Notes under the pieces: model-generated | What the model saw: the letters and a program-made list of their open reading frames with translations, nothing else | Told to the model about the DNA's origin: nothing | Databases searched by the model: none | Translations under genes and position numbers: made by a program | Shown here: piece by piece, positions 7,014-13,470 of the stretch | Position numbering within the stretch: position 1 is the stretch's first letter | Layout of the letters: the number at the start of each line of letters is the position of its first letter | Assembly: GCA_030631415.1 (NCBI GenBank) | Contig: DAOVLE010000138.1 | Span: 1 to 14,124 of the forward strand | Direction: 5' to 3' | Length of the DNA stretch: 14,124 nucleotides | Source: JAAEQG01 sp023133475 | GTDB taxonomy: Bacteria > Planctomycetota > Phycisphaerae > UBA1845

Positions 7014-7040
7014 CAGAGACGCCGAGAGCACGGAGCGGAG
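7014..7040 (+). repeat. Purine-rich repeat carrying the ATPase gene's ribosome binding site
   Basis: CAGAGACGCCGAGAG followed by CACGGAGCGGAG, a degenerate relative of the ACGCAGAG repeat at 3752-3776. Its final CGGAG (7036-7040) lies 7 nt before the ATG at 7048. Confidence 0.5.
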
Positions 7041-7047
7041 AAAAACG

Positions 7048-8250
7048 ATGCTCAAAAAACTCAAACTCCACAACTTCCGCACCTTTCTGAACGCTGAGAT
7101 CGAGTTTACCCGGCGTCACCTCGTGATTGGGAGCAACAATAGCGGGAAGACTAATCTTTGCAGTGCACTTCGATTCTTTGCAGCAACCGCTTACGCTGAA
7201 CTTACCAAGTCGGCACAAGCGATTCCGGGAGGGATTAAAGAGATCAAGAACTGGGCTTTCGACAGTCAAGAAATCGAAATCTCGTGCACATGTGCCCTTC
7301 CGTTCGAGAACGAGCTTTTTGATTTCACATATGATCTGGGGCTCAGGCTTGAGTCATCATCTGATTTCGCCGACCGGGGACAAATTGTTCTGCGGGTTTC
7401 AAAGGAACAACTGCTTATCAGCGGGCCGGGTTTCCCGAACGTGTCGCTTCTGGAGAACGATGGACGCGAAGCGCAGATGCTTCACGAAGAGAATTACCTG
7501 AACTCTGGTGAAACCCACCCTGTCACAATCGTGGCGCCTCGTGATGCGACCATGCTCTCGAAGCTCTACGAGTTGCCCACCAATCCCCGCGCCATCCTGT
7601 TTCGCAAGTACCTGTCAAGCTGGGTTTGCCACGCTTTTAGCCCGGAGCACATGAGGTTTGGCTGCCAAGACGTCTCGCCTGCCGTGCGCGGGCTCGTGAC
7701 GCGAGGGGACAATCTGGCAATCGCCCTCTATCACATGAAGAACCTGGATGAACAGCGGTATCGACGAGTCATAGATCACGCCCGAATTATCGAGCCGACG
7801 CTTGAGGCGATCAATTTTGTCCTTGCACCAGACCAGACGCCGCTTCCGTTCGTCGCCCTGAGTGGACGGTCCAGAGCGTCTTGGGCTGGTCTCTCCGATG
7901 GCACACTCCGATGCCTGGGGTTGGCGGTTATCATTGAGCTTGTGGCTGTTTGGCGTGCCGACATGGGGTCTCCTGCCCCCTTGATTGCTATCGAGGAACC
8001 TGAGAATGGCATATATCCAGGGCAACTCCGCAAGATATTCGACTTATTCGAGGAGCGGGCACCCGGGGAGCAGTTCATATTCACATCCCATAACCCTTAC
8101 TTTATTGATTTCTTCGATGGGGCGCGTGACTCAGTCACTATCCTGCGGCGGAAGAATGAGCGGACGGAGATTCTATCAGCCCCACCGGCAGAGGATGATC
8201 CCGATCGCTTGACGCTGGCTGAGCAGTATGCCATGGAGCTGATTGGTTGA
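7048..8250 (+). CDS. AAA/ABC-type ATPase of the RecF/SMC/OLD-like group
   Basis: The protein has 400 residues and is probably a cytoplasmic DNA- or nucleic-acid-linked ATPase. The N-terminus LKKLKLHNFRTF is typical of RecF/OLD-like proteins. Walker A is GSNNSGKTN (28-36), a signature-like LSDGTLR spans 282-288, Walker B is LIAIEEPENG (312-321) with E316-E317 in the acidic positions, and a switch histidine H348 sits in FTSHNP. No nuclease domain follows the ATPase, unlike the Toprim domain fused in OLD proteins. The ATG at 7048 is used because CGGAG lies 7 nt upstream; the frame opens further upstream without support. The stop codon overlaps the start of the next gene by 4 nt, so the two are very likely coupled. 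Counted 60-nt stretches run 52% (7321-7380), 52% (7381-7440) and 58% (7801-7860) G+C, against 68% for 4801-4860 in gap, which suggests foreign origin. Exact role unknown; antiphage defence is an inference. Confidence 0.85.
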   Translation: MLKKLKLHNFRTFLNAEIEFTRRHLVIGSNNSGKTNLCSALRFFAATAYAELTKSAQAIPGGIKEIKNWAFDSQEIEISCTCALPFENELFDFTYDLGLRLESSSDFADRGQIVLRVSKEQLLISGPGFPNVSLLENDGREAQMLHEENYLNSGETHPVTIVAPRDATMLSKLYELPTNPRAILFRKYLSSWVCHAFSPEHMRFGCQDVSPAVRGLVTRGDNLAIALYHMKNLDEQRYRRVIDHARIIEPTLEAINFVLAPDQTPLPFVALSGRSRASWAGLSDGTLRCLGLAVIIELVAVWRADMGSPAPLIAIEEPENGIYPGQLRKIFDLFEERAPGEQFIFTSHNPYFIDFFDGARDSVTILRRKNERTEILSAPPAEDDPDRLTLAEQYAMELIG

Positions 8251-8861
8251 TCCGCAAGATCGGCGTCATCTATCAGGACCGCAACAGCTTCGGGTTTTTG
8301 TTGGGGATTCGTGATCGGCTTGAGTGTGAAGCCGAGTTGGTTGCGCCTCCAGGCCCCGTGGGTGTTCAGAGGCGTCTCACCCGTAAGAATGCAAAGAAGG
8401 CTTGGGCGTTCTTCAAGAAGCAGGGTGTGGACCTCGTCGTTCGGTTTACCGATGCGGACGGTGGTCGATGGCAAGAGATCGCCAGAAAAGAGCGGGAGGT
8501 TTTTCCGGACGAGGCGGATTCGGTTTTGGTTTGCGGTGTGGCGGTCAACAATCCAGAAGAATGGTTATACTTGGATGCCGATTATCTTGCGAAAACTCTG
8601 GGGCTTTCTTCCGAGGAACTACGTAACCCGATTCATCGAACAGACCGGATTAAGCGGGCGCTGACGCGGCTGGCGTGTGGGCAAGAAGGTCAAAGTGGAC
8701 TCGTGGCGAGACTCGTTCGCCAGACGCCGGAGGAAGTATTCCGCCGGTGGTTGCAATCGGATGACGCTTTGCGCGAGTTCTACTCAGACTGCCGCAAAGC
8801 TGCTATCCGGGAGAACTGCGAAACAGCAAACGAGTTGGACGCCTCAATTGGGCAGGCGTAG
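8247..8861 (+). CDS. Small partner protein of the ATPase, possibly Toprim-like
   Basis: 204 residues, not recognised with certainty. It starts at a TTG (8247-8249) that shares TTGA with the stop of the ATPase gene, a translational-coupling arrangement. The first strand is IRKIGVIYQDRNSFGFLL. Next comes a hydrophobic strand ending in an acidic pair, VVRFTDADGG (D69, D71), and then VNNPEEWLYLD (E104, E105, D110). A DxD after a hydrophobic strand plus a later Glu-Trp-Leu-x-x-Asp pattern recalls Toprim-like nuclease partners of ATPases. The conserved Glu-Gly usually seen after the first strand is Gln-Asp (10-11) here, so either the fold assignment or the catalytic set is unusual. The C-terminal third is basic and helical. 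The stop codon TAG is formed by the GTAG of a family A repeat. G+C is 50% over 8521-8580. Confidence 0.75.
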   Translation: MIRKIGVIYQDRNSFGFLLGIRDRLECEAELVAPPGPVGVQRRLTRKNAKKAWAFFKKQGVDLVVRFTDADGGRWQEIARKEREVFPDEADSVLVCGVAVNNPEEWLYLDADYLAKTLGLSSEELRNPIHRTDRIKRALTRLACGQEGQSGLVARLVRQTPEEVFRRWLQSDDALREFYSDCRKAAIRENCETANELDASIGQA

Positions 8862-8928
8862 GGCGGGTTCCACCCGCCGCCGCCAAGTGATACCTAACGC
8901 CACAGACGAAGGATGAAACCCGTCCTAC
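8858..8928. repeat. Family A pair overlapping the partner gene's stop codon
   Basis: GTAG (8858-8861) and GGCGGGT/ACCCGCC hairpin (8862-8878) form an intact left arm. A decayed right arm with GGATGAAACCCGTC ends at CTAC (8925-8928). The TAG of GTAG is the stop codon of the preceding gene. Confidence 0.78.
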
Positions 8929-8939
8929 GGTTCCTATCT

Positions 8940-8988
8940 GTGTGCACACACAACGACGGTATCCCCCATCCCCCAATTTTCCATTTCC
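8940..8988 (+). repeat. Right copy of the imperfect inverted repeat flanking the ATPase cassette
   Basis: Begins GTGTGCACA, then has the order AACGA, CCCATCCCCC, ATTTTC, matching the reverse complement of 6751-6797. The two copies point outward from the two-gene cassette. Confidence 0.7.
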
Positions 8989-9066
8989 CCCCGTTCCTCT
9001 CGGCGGTGAATTATCCGGGTCAGATGCGATTGCCCTGGCGTCTAGCCCGGATTTCGCATCGCAGTC

Positions 9067-9095
9067 TTGTGATCTTGCCTTGAATGTGCTATGCT
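9067..9095 (+). promoter_or_regulatory. Probable promoter of the GH57-like gene
   Basis: TTGTGA (9067-9072), 17-nt spacer, TATGCT (9090-9095), with an extended -10 TGC at 9087-9089. Each hexamer matches 4 of 6. It would give a leader of about 90 nt. Confidence 0.4.
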
Positions 9096-9191
9096 CAGCA
9101 ATCCGGTCTCAATACCGGCCACGGTAATGCGGTCTGCCCATTGTCTTAGGGTGGGCCGATAATATCTGTCTGTATGATTTGGAGGAGATTG

Positions 9192-12100
9192 ATGCGCAAG
9201 GCACTGTTCACCGTAGTCACGTCAGCCATTCTGCTAACCGGGTTGCTGTCACCGCCGGCGATGGGGTGGATCACCATCGGGTCCGGCCCATGGATCGGCA
9301 CCGATTCGTATGGCAACAGCTTCAACGAGGAATTTCAGGACTGGAACCACTCCGACTGCCGTGCTCTGGATGGGGCTGGGGTGTATGTCGGAGGGCGATA
9401 TAACTTTAACGACGGGTACGACGATTCGCGCGACCTGATCGCCTTCTATTCGCGTGACGAGGGGGACGAGAATGGCAACTACTACTTCCGGGTGGACCTT
9501 TACGATTTACGCGAAGGGGCGGAGGTCGGCAACCTGGACATCTACGTCGCGATCGATTGCGCCTGGAGCGGGCAGACGTGGATGCCCGACTGGACCGACG
9601 TCGAGGTATCCCATCCCTGGGAGGTGTGCATCAAGCTATACGACACCGGTGCCTACGATGTCATCAATTCGAGTTGGGCCTCTATCGGCGGTTTTCTGGG
9701 GGCTTACTTCAACCGCGAGCTTGACTCGGTGGAGTTCGGGATCACCAAGCAGACGCTTTACAATCACGGATGGGACGGCACCAGCGTGATGTACTTCACC
9801 GTGATGACCGTCAAGGACGGCAGCAACGGCGGGGCCGGCGAGATCCGCGAGTGGTATCCGGATGGGCCGACCGCGCCCAGTGACGCCACCGACTGCTTCT
9901 ACGACGACGATCGCGGATACAGCGACGGGGTGATCGACGGTGCCATCCCCTCGAACGCCAGTGTAGGGCAGGCCAAGTACGCCTCGATCGCCCACGGCAA
10001 TCAGTCAATCAACCAGGCGGATGAGTTGCGTGTGCACTTCTACGATCCGCCCACGACCTATAAGACCGGCTTCGTCCGCACGCTGGAGACGCACGAGATT
10101 TTCAACGTCCCGATCAACATCCACATGAGCGGTTCGCTGATGGTGGCAGCCAAGTGGGCGGTGGCTCCGCCCGGCGACGATTCCAGGACCGACGGCCCGA
10201 CGTTCCTTCAACGGGTGGCGGATTTTGTGAACAACGACCAAAACGACGGGCGACCGGGCTCGCTCATCGGAGGTGTCTTCGCCGAGCACATCATGCCCTA
10301 TTTCGAGGGTGACGTGAATGCCAAAAGCATCGAGCTGTTCAACGAGTTGATGCTCTCGGCGTTTGGGCTGACACCCGACGACGTCAAGATCATGCACACG
10401 CCCGAGCGGGTCATCCGGTCGCAATCAACCAGCCTAAGCCCGCTCGACGGGCATACCTTCGAGGACATCGAGAACAGCTCCTACATCGCCACTTACCTCG
10501 ATGAAGTCACCCATTTTCACTGGTGGTTCGATGCCGCCGAGACCCGCTGGAGCGGTCACGCCGGCAGTCACGACGACCCCAGCCATCACCGAATCCATAA
10601 GATCAACGGCGTTTACAGCTTCCTGATCAACGATCGCGAGGACCAGGGCAAGTTCGGCTTCGAGGACAACGGCATGAACCTGGACGTGCGCTACACCCTG
10701 GTGGACAAGGCCCAGGGTGATCCAGCCCAGTTGACGCTGGTATTCGATGATTGGGAGGCGTTGGCCGGCAAGAGCTTCGACCCGGTTCAGGGCGTCTCGA
10801 CCGAGAACGACAACCAGAAGCTGTACCAGCAGACCATCCGCTGGGCTGCCAACCACCAGTGGATCGAGATCGTGAACCTCAAGGACATCCTCGATCGGGC
10901 GATCAATCCGGGCAATCCGCAGTACGATTCGGATTGGGTGATCGATCACGGGTATAGCTATTCCCTGTCGCTGCAAACCTATGAGTGGCTCAAGCACGCC
11001 TCGGAAGACAGCTATCATTACTGGTATTACAACGATAACGCCGGCTACACCGGCAACGAGCAGGACTTCTACGAGTTGGTGCCGGTTCTGGTTGGCCCGC
11101 AAGGTGATTATCACCGTCGCCACCCGGGGTCCGAGCCGTGGGACGATGCGTCAGCCAACGCCCAGGATCAGGCTGACGGGGCGGTTTTTCTGCCAAGCGG
11201 CAAGCGGCATGGGGATTTGAACTCGCCCGGAACGCTGATGCACGATGCCTGGGCGGCGATTGCGTCAGCCCCTGCCGGCGCCCTGCGCAAGCTGGCTGAG
11301 TATGCTTATACCAACCTGATCTACGAAACCGGCTGGCACGAGGAGGACTACGGCGCGACCCAACACTATCGAAACACGACCTATGGCAATCCCTGGCCGG
11401 TGCCCGACCCCACGTGGGACGGGGTGAACACCTGGGCTCTGCGGCTTCAGAACCACGTCCGCGGCGCCGGCGTTCTTGCCGCAGCCGCTCAGTGGGCCGA
11501 CAACGTCAAGAACGGTCTGCTAGGCCCGCAGACGACGGTGGCGGCTTTTGATCTCGATCAGGACGGGCAAGACGAGTATGTCATGTACAATAACCGGGTC
11601 TACGTCTGCTTCGAAGCCCGTGGCGGGCGGTTGATTCATGGGTTTGCGTTCGATAACGCCTCCGACGATGCGTTGCAGGTGTTGGGGGCTCCGGTGGTGA
11701 ATCCCTCCTCACCGGGCGAGGAGGAACTCGCGGGCAGTGATGCCAACCGCTGTAGCACCTTCAAGGACATGAACTTCACCTATGTGGACGCGGTCTGCTC
11801 GGTGAGCATGGGGGCTGACTATATCGAGTTCACCTCGTTTGACGGGGTGATCACAAAGCGAATCACGCTCCCAGCGGGGGGTGGGACTCTCCAGGCCGAC
11901 TACACCAACTATACCGGTGGCACTCACTACGTGCGTGTTGGCGCGTCGCCGAACGTCGAGGATTTGATTCTGCACGGTCGCGACCACCTCGGCGTAGCCG
12001 GCTCCGCCACGCAATACCGGGTCAGCAACAGCGCAGGCGGTTTCGTGCGGGTGTTCTTCGGGACAGCCAGCTATAACCCCACACCGGCGGATGCGGGCTA

Positions 12101-12386
12101 TGAGAATCGCAATCTGGCTTTGACCGAGCAGATCGAGGTCTCCGGAGGATCGAGCTTCACCTTCGACGTGCAGATCAACTCGGGCATGTTTGATGCCGAC
12201 GCCGACGGGGACGTGGACCTGTCGGACCTGGCGGCATTCGAGGACTGCCTGGGTGGGCCTAACGCCGCGGTCCCTGGCCCATGTGGTTCCGATGTCGATC
12301 TGATGGACTGGAACGGGGACGGTGACGTGGACTTGTCGGACTTCGCCAGGTTCCAGATGTCCTATACGGGCAATCTGACGCCGTAA
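9192..12386 (+). CDS. Secreted GH57-like glycoside hydrolase with C-terminal dockerin
   Basis: The protein has 1064 residues and is probably an exported amylase- or pullulanase-like enzyme. Residues 1-25 are a signal peptide (MRK, hydrophobic core, AMG cleavage site). About 26-235 are beta-rich and acidic, like the DOMON-type modules of GH57 amylopullulanases. The catalytic part shows GH57-style regions in order: HGNQ (268-271, where the family usually has HQP), GGVFAEHIMPYF around E365, HTPERV with E405 in the nucleophile position, and VFDDWEALAG with D519/D520 in the acid/base position. A beta domain with FDLDQDGQDEY near 786-796 follows. The dockerin has two calcium loops (1001-1013 and 1039-1051, both DGDVDLSD-like). 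The ATG at 9192 is chosen because GGAGGAG (9181-9187) precedes it; an ATG at 9174 lies before that site. The family call rests on motif reading; substrate is unknown. No cohesin partner is in the window. Confidence 0.85.
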   Translation: MRKALFTVVTSAILLTGLLSPPAMGWITIGSGPWIGTDSYGNSFNEEFQDWNHSDCRALDGAGVYVGGRYNFNDGYDDSRDLIAFYSRDEGDENGNYYFRVDLYDLREGAEVGNLDIYVAIDCAWSGQTWMPDWTDVEVSHPWEVCIKLYDTGAYDVINSSWASIGGFLGAYFNRELDSVEFGITKQTLYNHGWDGTSVMYFTVMTVKDGSNGGAGEIREWYPDGPTAPSDATDCFYDDDRGYSDGVIDGAIPSNASVGQAKYASIAHGNQSINQADELRVHFYDPPTTYKTGFVRTLETHEIFNVPINIHMSGSLMVAAKWAVAPPGDDSRTDGPTFLQRVADFVNNDQNDGRPGSLIGGVFAEHIMPYFEGDVNAKSIELFNELMLSAFGLTPDDVKIMHTPERVIRSQSTSLSPLDGHTFEDIENSSYIATYLDEVTHFHWWFDAAETRWSGHAGSHDDPSHHRIHKINGVYSFLINDREDQGKFGFEDNGMNLDVRYTLVDKAQGDPAQLTLVFDDWEALAGKSFDPVQGVSTENDNQKLYQQTIRWAANHQWIEIVNLKDILDRAINPGNPQYDSDWVIDHGYSYSLSLQTYEWLKHASEDSYHYWYYNDNAGYTGNEQDFYELVPVLVGPQGDYHRRHPGSEPWDDASANAQDQADGAVFLPSGKRHGDLNSPGTLMHDAWAAIASAPAGALRKLAEYAYTNLIYETGWHEEDYGATQHYRNTTYGNPWPVPDPTWDGVNTWALRLQNHVRGAGVLAAAAQWADNVKNGLLGPQTTVAAFDLDQDGQDEYVMYNNRVYVCFEARGGRLIHGFAFDNASDDALQVLGAPVVNPSSPGEEELAGSDANRCSTFKDMNFTYVDAVCSVSMGADYIEFTSFDGVITKRITLPAGGGTLQADYTNYTGGTHYVRVGASPNVEDLILHGRDHLGVAGSATQYRVSNSAGGFVRVFFGTASYNPTPADAGYENRNLALTEQIEVSGGSSFTFDVQINSGMFDADADGDVDLSDLAAFEDCLGGPNAAVPGPCGSDVDLMDWNGDGDVDLSDFARFQMSYTGNLTP

Positions 12387-12391
12387 GAAAA

Positions 12392-12433
12392 GGCAAGAGG
12401 CAAGAGGCAAGAGGCAAGAGGCAAAAGGCAAAA
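12392..12433 (+). repeat. 7-nt tandem array, six units, GGCAAGA type
   Basis: GGCAAGA four times, then GGCAAAA twice, in perfect phase, starting 5 nt after the GH57-like gene's stop. The sequence is unrelated to the AATGGAG arrays but has the same period. Confidence 0.9.
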
Positions 12434-12451
12434 GAAACTCGGAACTCGATT

Positions 12452-12492
12452 GGTGGGTTCCACCTCGCTTCGCGAGGTTCCACCCACCCTAC
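12452..12492 (-). repeat. Long-form family A unit
   Basis: Outer stem GGTGGGT (12452-12458) / ACCCACC (12482-12488), nested stem CCTCGC (12463-12468) / GCGAGG (12472-12477) with TTC loop, then CTAC (12489-12492). It lies between the two convergent genes and could act on both transcript ends. Confidence 0.85.
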
Positions 12493-12494
12493 GT

Positions 12495-13352
12495 CTATCC
12501 CCCTTTTTCGCGGACCAGTTGGTCGATGCGCTTGAGGATCGGGCGCTGCCGCAAGGCCAACTCTTTCTCGATTTGCTCGGCGGTCAATTGCCGATGCTCA
12601 ACCTCGTCGGCCACCCGCTCCAAAACCCGAGCGAGCTTGCGCAACTCATCGGACACGCCGGGGATGGGCGGGTCGGTGCGGATCAGCCAACACGTGTCTC
12701 GACGAACCAGGTGGACTTCCTCCAGCGGCAGTCGCCCGCCGACGCAAATCCGCACCACGGCGGTGTCGCCGTCGATCACCTTGCTGATGCACTTCACCTC
12801 ACGCGAGAAAGGCCCCAGCACGTTGACCACCGCCGTGCGGTCCAAGGCGTCGGCGCTACCGGCTCCGACGAAACGGCTTACCCGGCTCTTGAGCGCCGCC
12901 CCGGCAGAGGCCAACTCGTCAACCGACAGGATATACTCGATGACAGCATCACGCTGCCGGGGGATTATGTACGGTGCGATAGCAGTCACTTTGCCCTCGG
13001 ACCGCAATTGGTGAACCTGACGCACGGTATCCATAGGCCCCAGGTGTGGGCCGGGCACGAGGGGCTGATCGCTACCGGTGGGCTTGGCGTTTGCTTCCCC
13101 CCCCGATGGAGGAGGCGCATCCGGGCGACAGCCGAACCCGCAGATGACAAGTAGCGTCACAGCAACCCAGGCTGTTAACACTACACAGCTTAGCCCCCAG
13201 AGGGGGCGTTGGGATATAGCCCAGGGTGAAGCGCAGCGAACCCTGGGTAGGCAATGCGATACGATTGGAGCCCCCAACGGGGGCGACGGAACGTTATGAG
13301 ATTGTGGTGTCATTTGAGTCCGGGCTATGCCGCATGATTTTCCATCGCCCAT
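12495..13352 (-). CDS. Membrane-anchored or lipoprotein-like protein of unknown function
   Basis: Not recognised. The longest frame has 285 residues. A hydrophobic segment (CVVLTAWVAVTLLVICGFGC) followed by a Pro/Gly-rich linker looks like a signal or lipoprotein anchor, though the lipobox is imperfect. The rest is a soluble domain of about 190 residues with VDELASAGAALKSRVSRFVG and a beta-rich centre (AVVRICVGGRLPLEEVHLVRRDTCWLIRTD), somewhat like small NTF2-type lipoproteins, ending in a charged helix. The start is unsettled: ATG at 13352 or 13313 would place about 50 residues before the anchor, partly translated from family C repeat DNA, and neither has a clear ribosome site. A GTG at 13181 would start directly at the hydrophobic segment and give 228 residues. 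It converges with the GH57-like gene. Confidence 0.6.
   Translation of the reverse strand: MGDGKSCGIARTQMTPQSHNVPSPPLGAPIVSHCLPRVRCASPWAISQRPLWGLSCVVLTAWVAVTLLVICGFGCRPDAPPPSGGEANAKPTGSDQPLVPGPHLGPMDTVRQVHQLRSEGKVTAIAPYIIPRQRDAVIEYILSVDELASAGAALKSRVSRFVGAGSADALDRTAVVNVLGPFSREVKCISKVIDGDTAVVRICVGGRLPLEEVHLVRRDTCWLIRTDPPIPGVSDELRKLARVLERVADEVEHRQLTAEQIEKELALRQRPILKRIDQLVREKGG
13193..13284. repeat. Family C composite: two hairpins around a larger inverted repeat
   Basis: GCCCCC, AGA, GGGGGC (13193-13207). Then CCCAGGGT (13220-13227) / ACCCTGGG (13240-13247) with a 12-nt loop. Then GCCCCC, AAC, GGGGGC (13270-13284). It overlaps the 5' part of the longest frame of the unknown exported protein, which argues for a start downstream of it. 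Confidence 0.8.
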
Positions 13353-13366
13353 GAACTGATGGTTGG

Positions 13367-13444
13367 GTGGCCCATGGCTTTAGCCGTGGGGGACGCAAAT
13401 TGCATCAGATATTCGCGTCCCCCACCGCTAAAGCGGTGGGCCAG
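13367..13444. repeat. Complete family B head-to-head pair
   Basis: GTGG (13367-13370), hairpin CCCATGGCTTTAGCCGTGGG (13371-13390), core GGACGCAAAT (13391-13400), 10-nt spacer, core ATTCGCGTCC (13411-13420), hairpin CCCACCGCTAAAGCGGTGGG (13421-13440), CCAG (13441-13444). Total 78 bp. The right tetranucleotide reads CTGG on its own strand, one change from GTGG. Confidence 0.88.
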
Positions 13445-13470
13445 CCATGAATCGAGCCAATCTCCCTTAA

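Larger units (their letters stand above)
6604..7047. other. Intergenic region between pgk and the ATPase gene
   Basis: 444 nt without a credible gene. In order: a decayed family A start (GTAG at 6615), a full long-form family A unit (6635-6675), a family B single arm (6686-6719), a 7-nt array (6717-6765), the left copy of an inverted repeat (6751-6797), the family D module (6801-6826), a family C hairpin (6836-6852) and a purine-rich repeat (7014-7040). A TATATT at 7001-7006 could be a -10 box but has no matching -35. Confidence 0.65.
8862..9191. other. Intergenic region before the GH57-like gene
   Basis: 330 nt without a gene. It holds the rest of the family A pair, the right copy of the flanking inverted repeat (8940-8988), a 12-bp palindrome TGTGTGCACACA (8939-8950) inside that copy, and a probable promoter (9067-9095). 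Nothing else is recognised. Confidence 0.65.

Noticed and set aside
7048..8861. Direct assignment of the pair as PARIS (AriA-AriB) or Gabija
   Set aside because: Architecture is similar, but the partner lacks recognisable DUF4435 features and no helicase is present; motif reading alone cannot support a named system.
8939..8950. 12-bp palindrome TGTGTGCACACA as a regulator operator
   Set aside because: A related GTGTGCACA recurs in the left inverted-repeat copy, so it is more simply part of that repeat; no regulator gene is nearby.
8862..9191. tRNA or small RNA gene before the GH57-like gene
   Set aside because: No cloverleaf arms or conserved T-loop sequence could be found; the region is explained by repeats and a promoter.
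10434..11123. 229-codon minus-strand frame inside the GH57-like gene
   Set aside because: Antisense to conserved catalytic motifs of a convincing gene; Val/Ile-rich composition typical of the opposite strand of acidic coding sequence.
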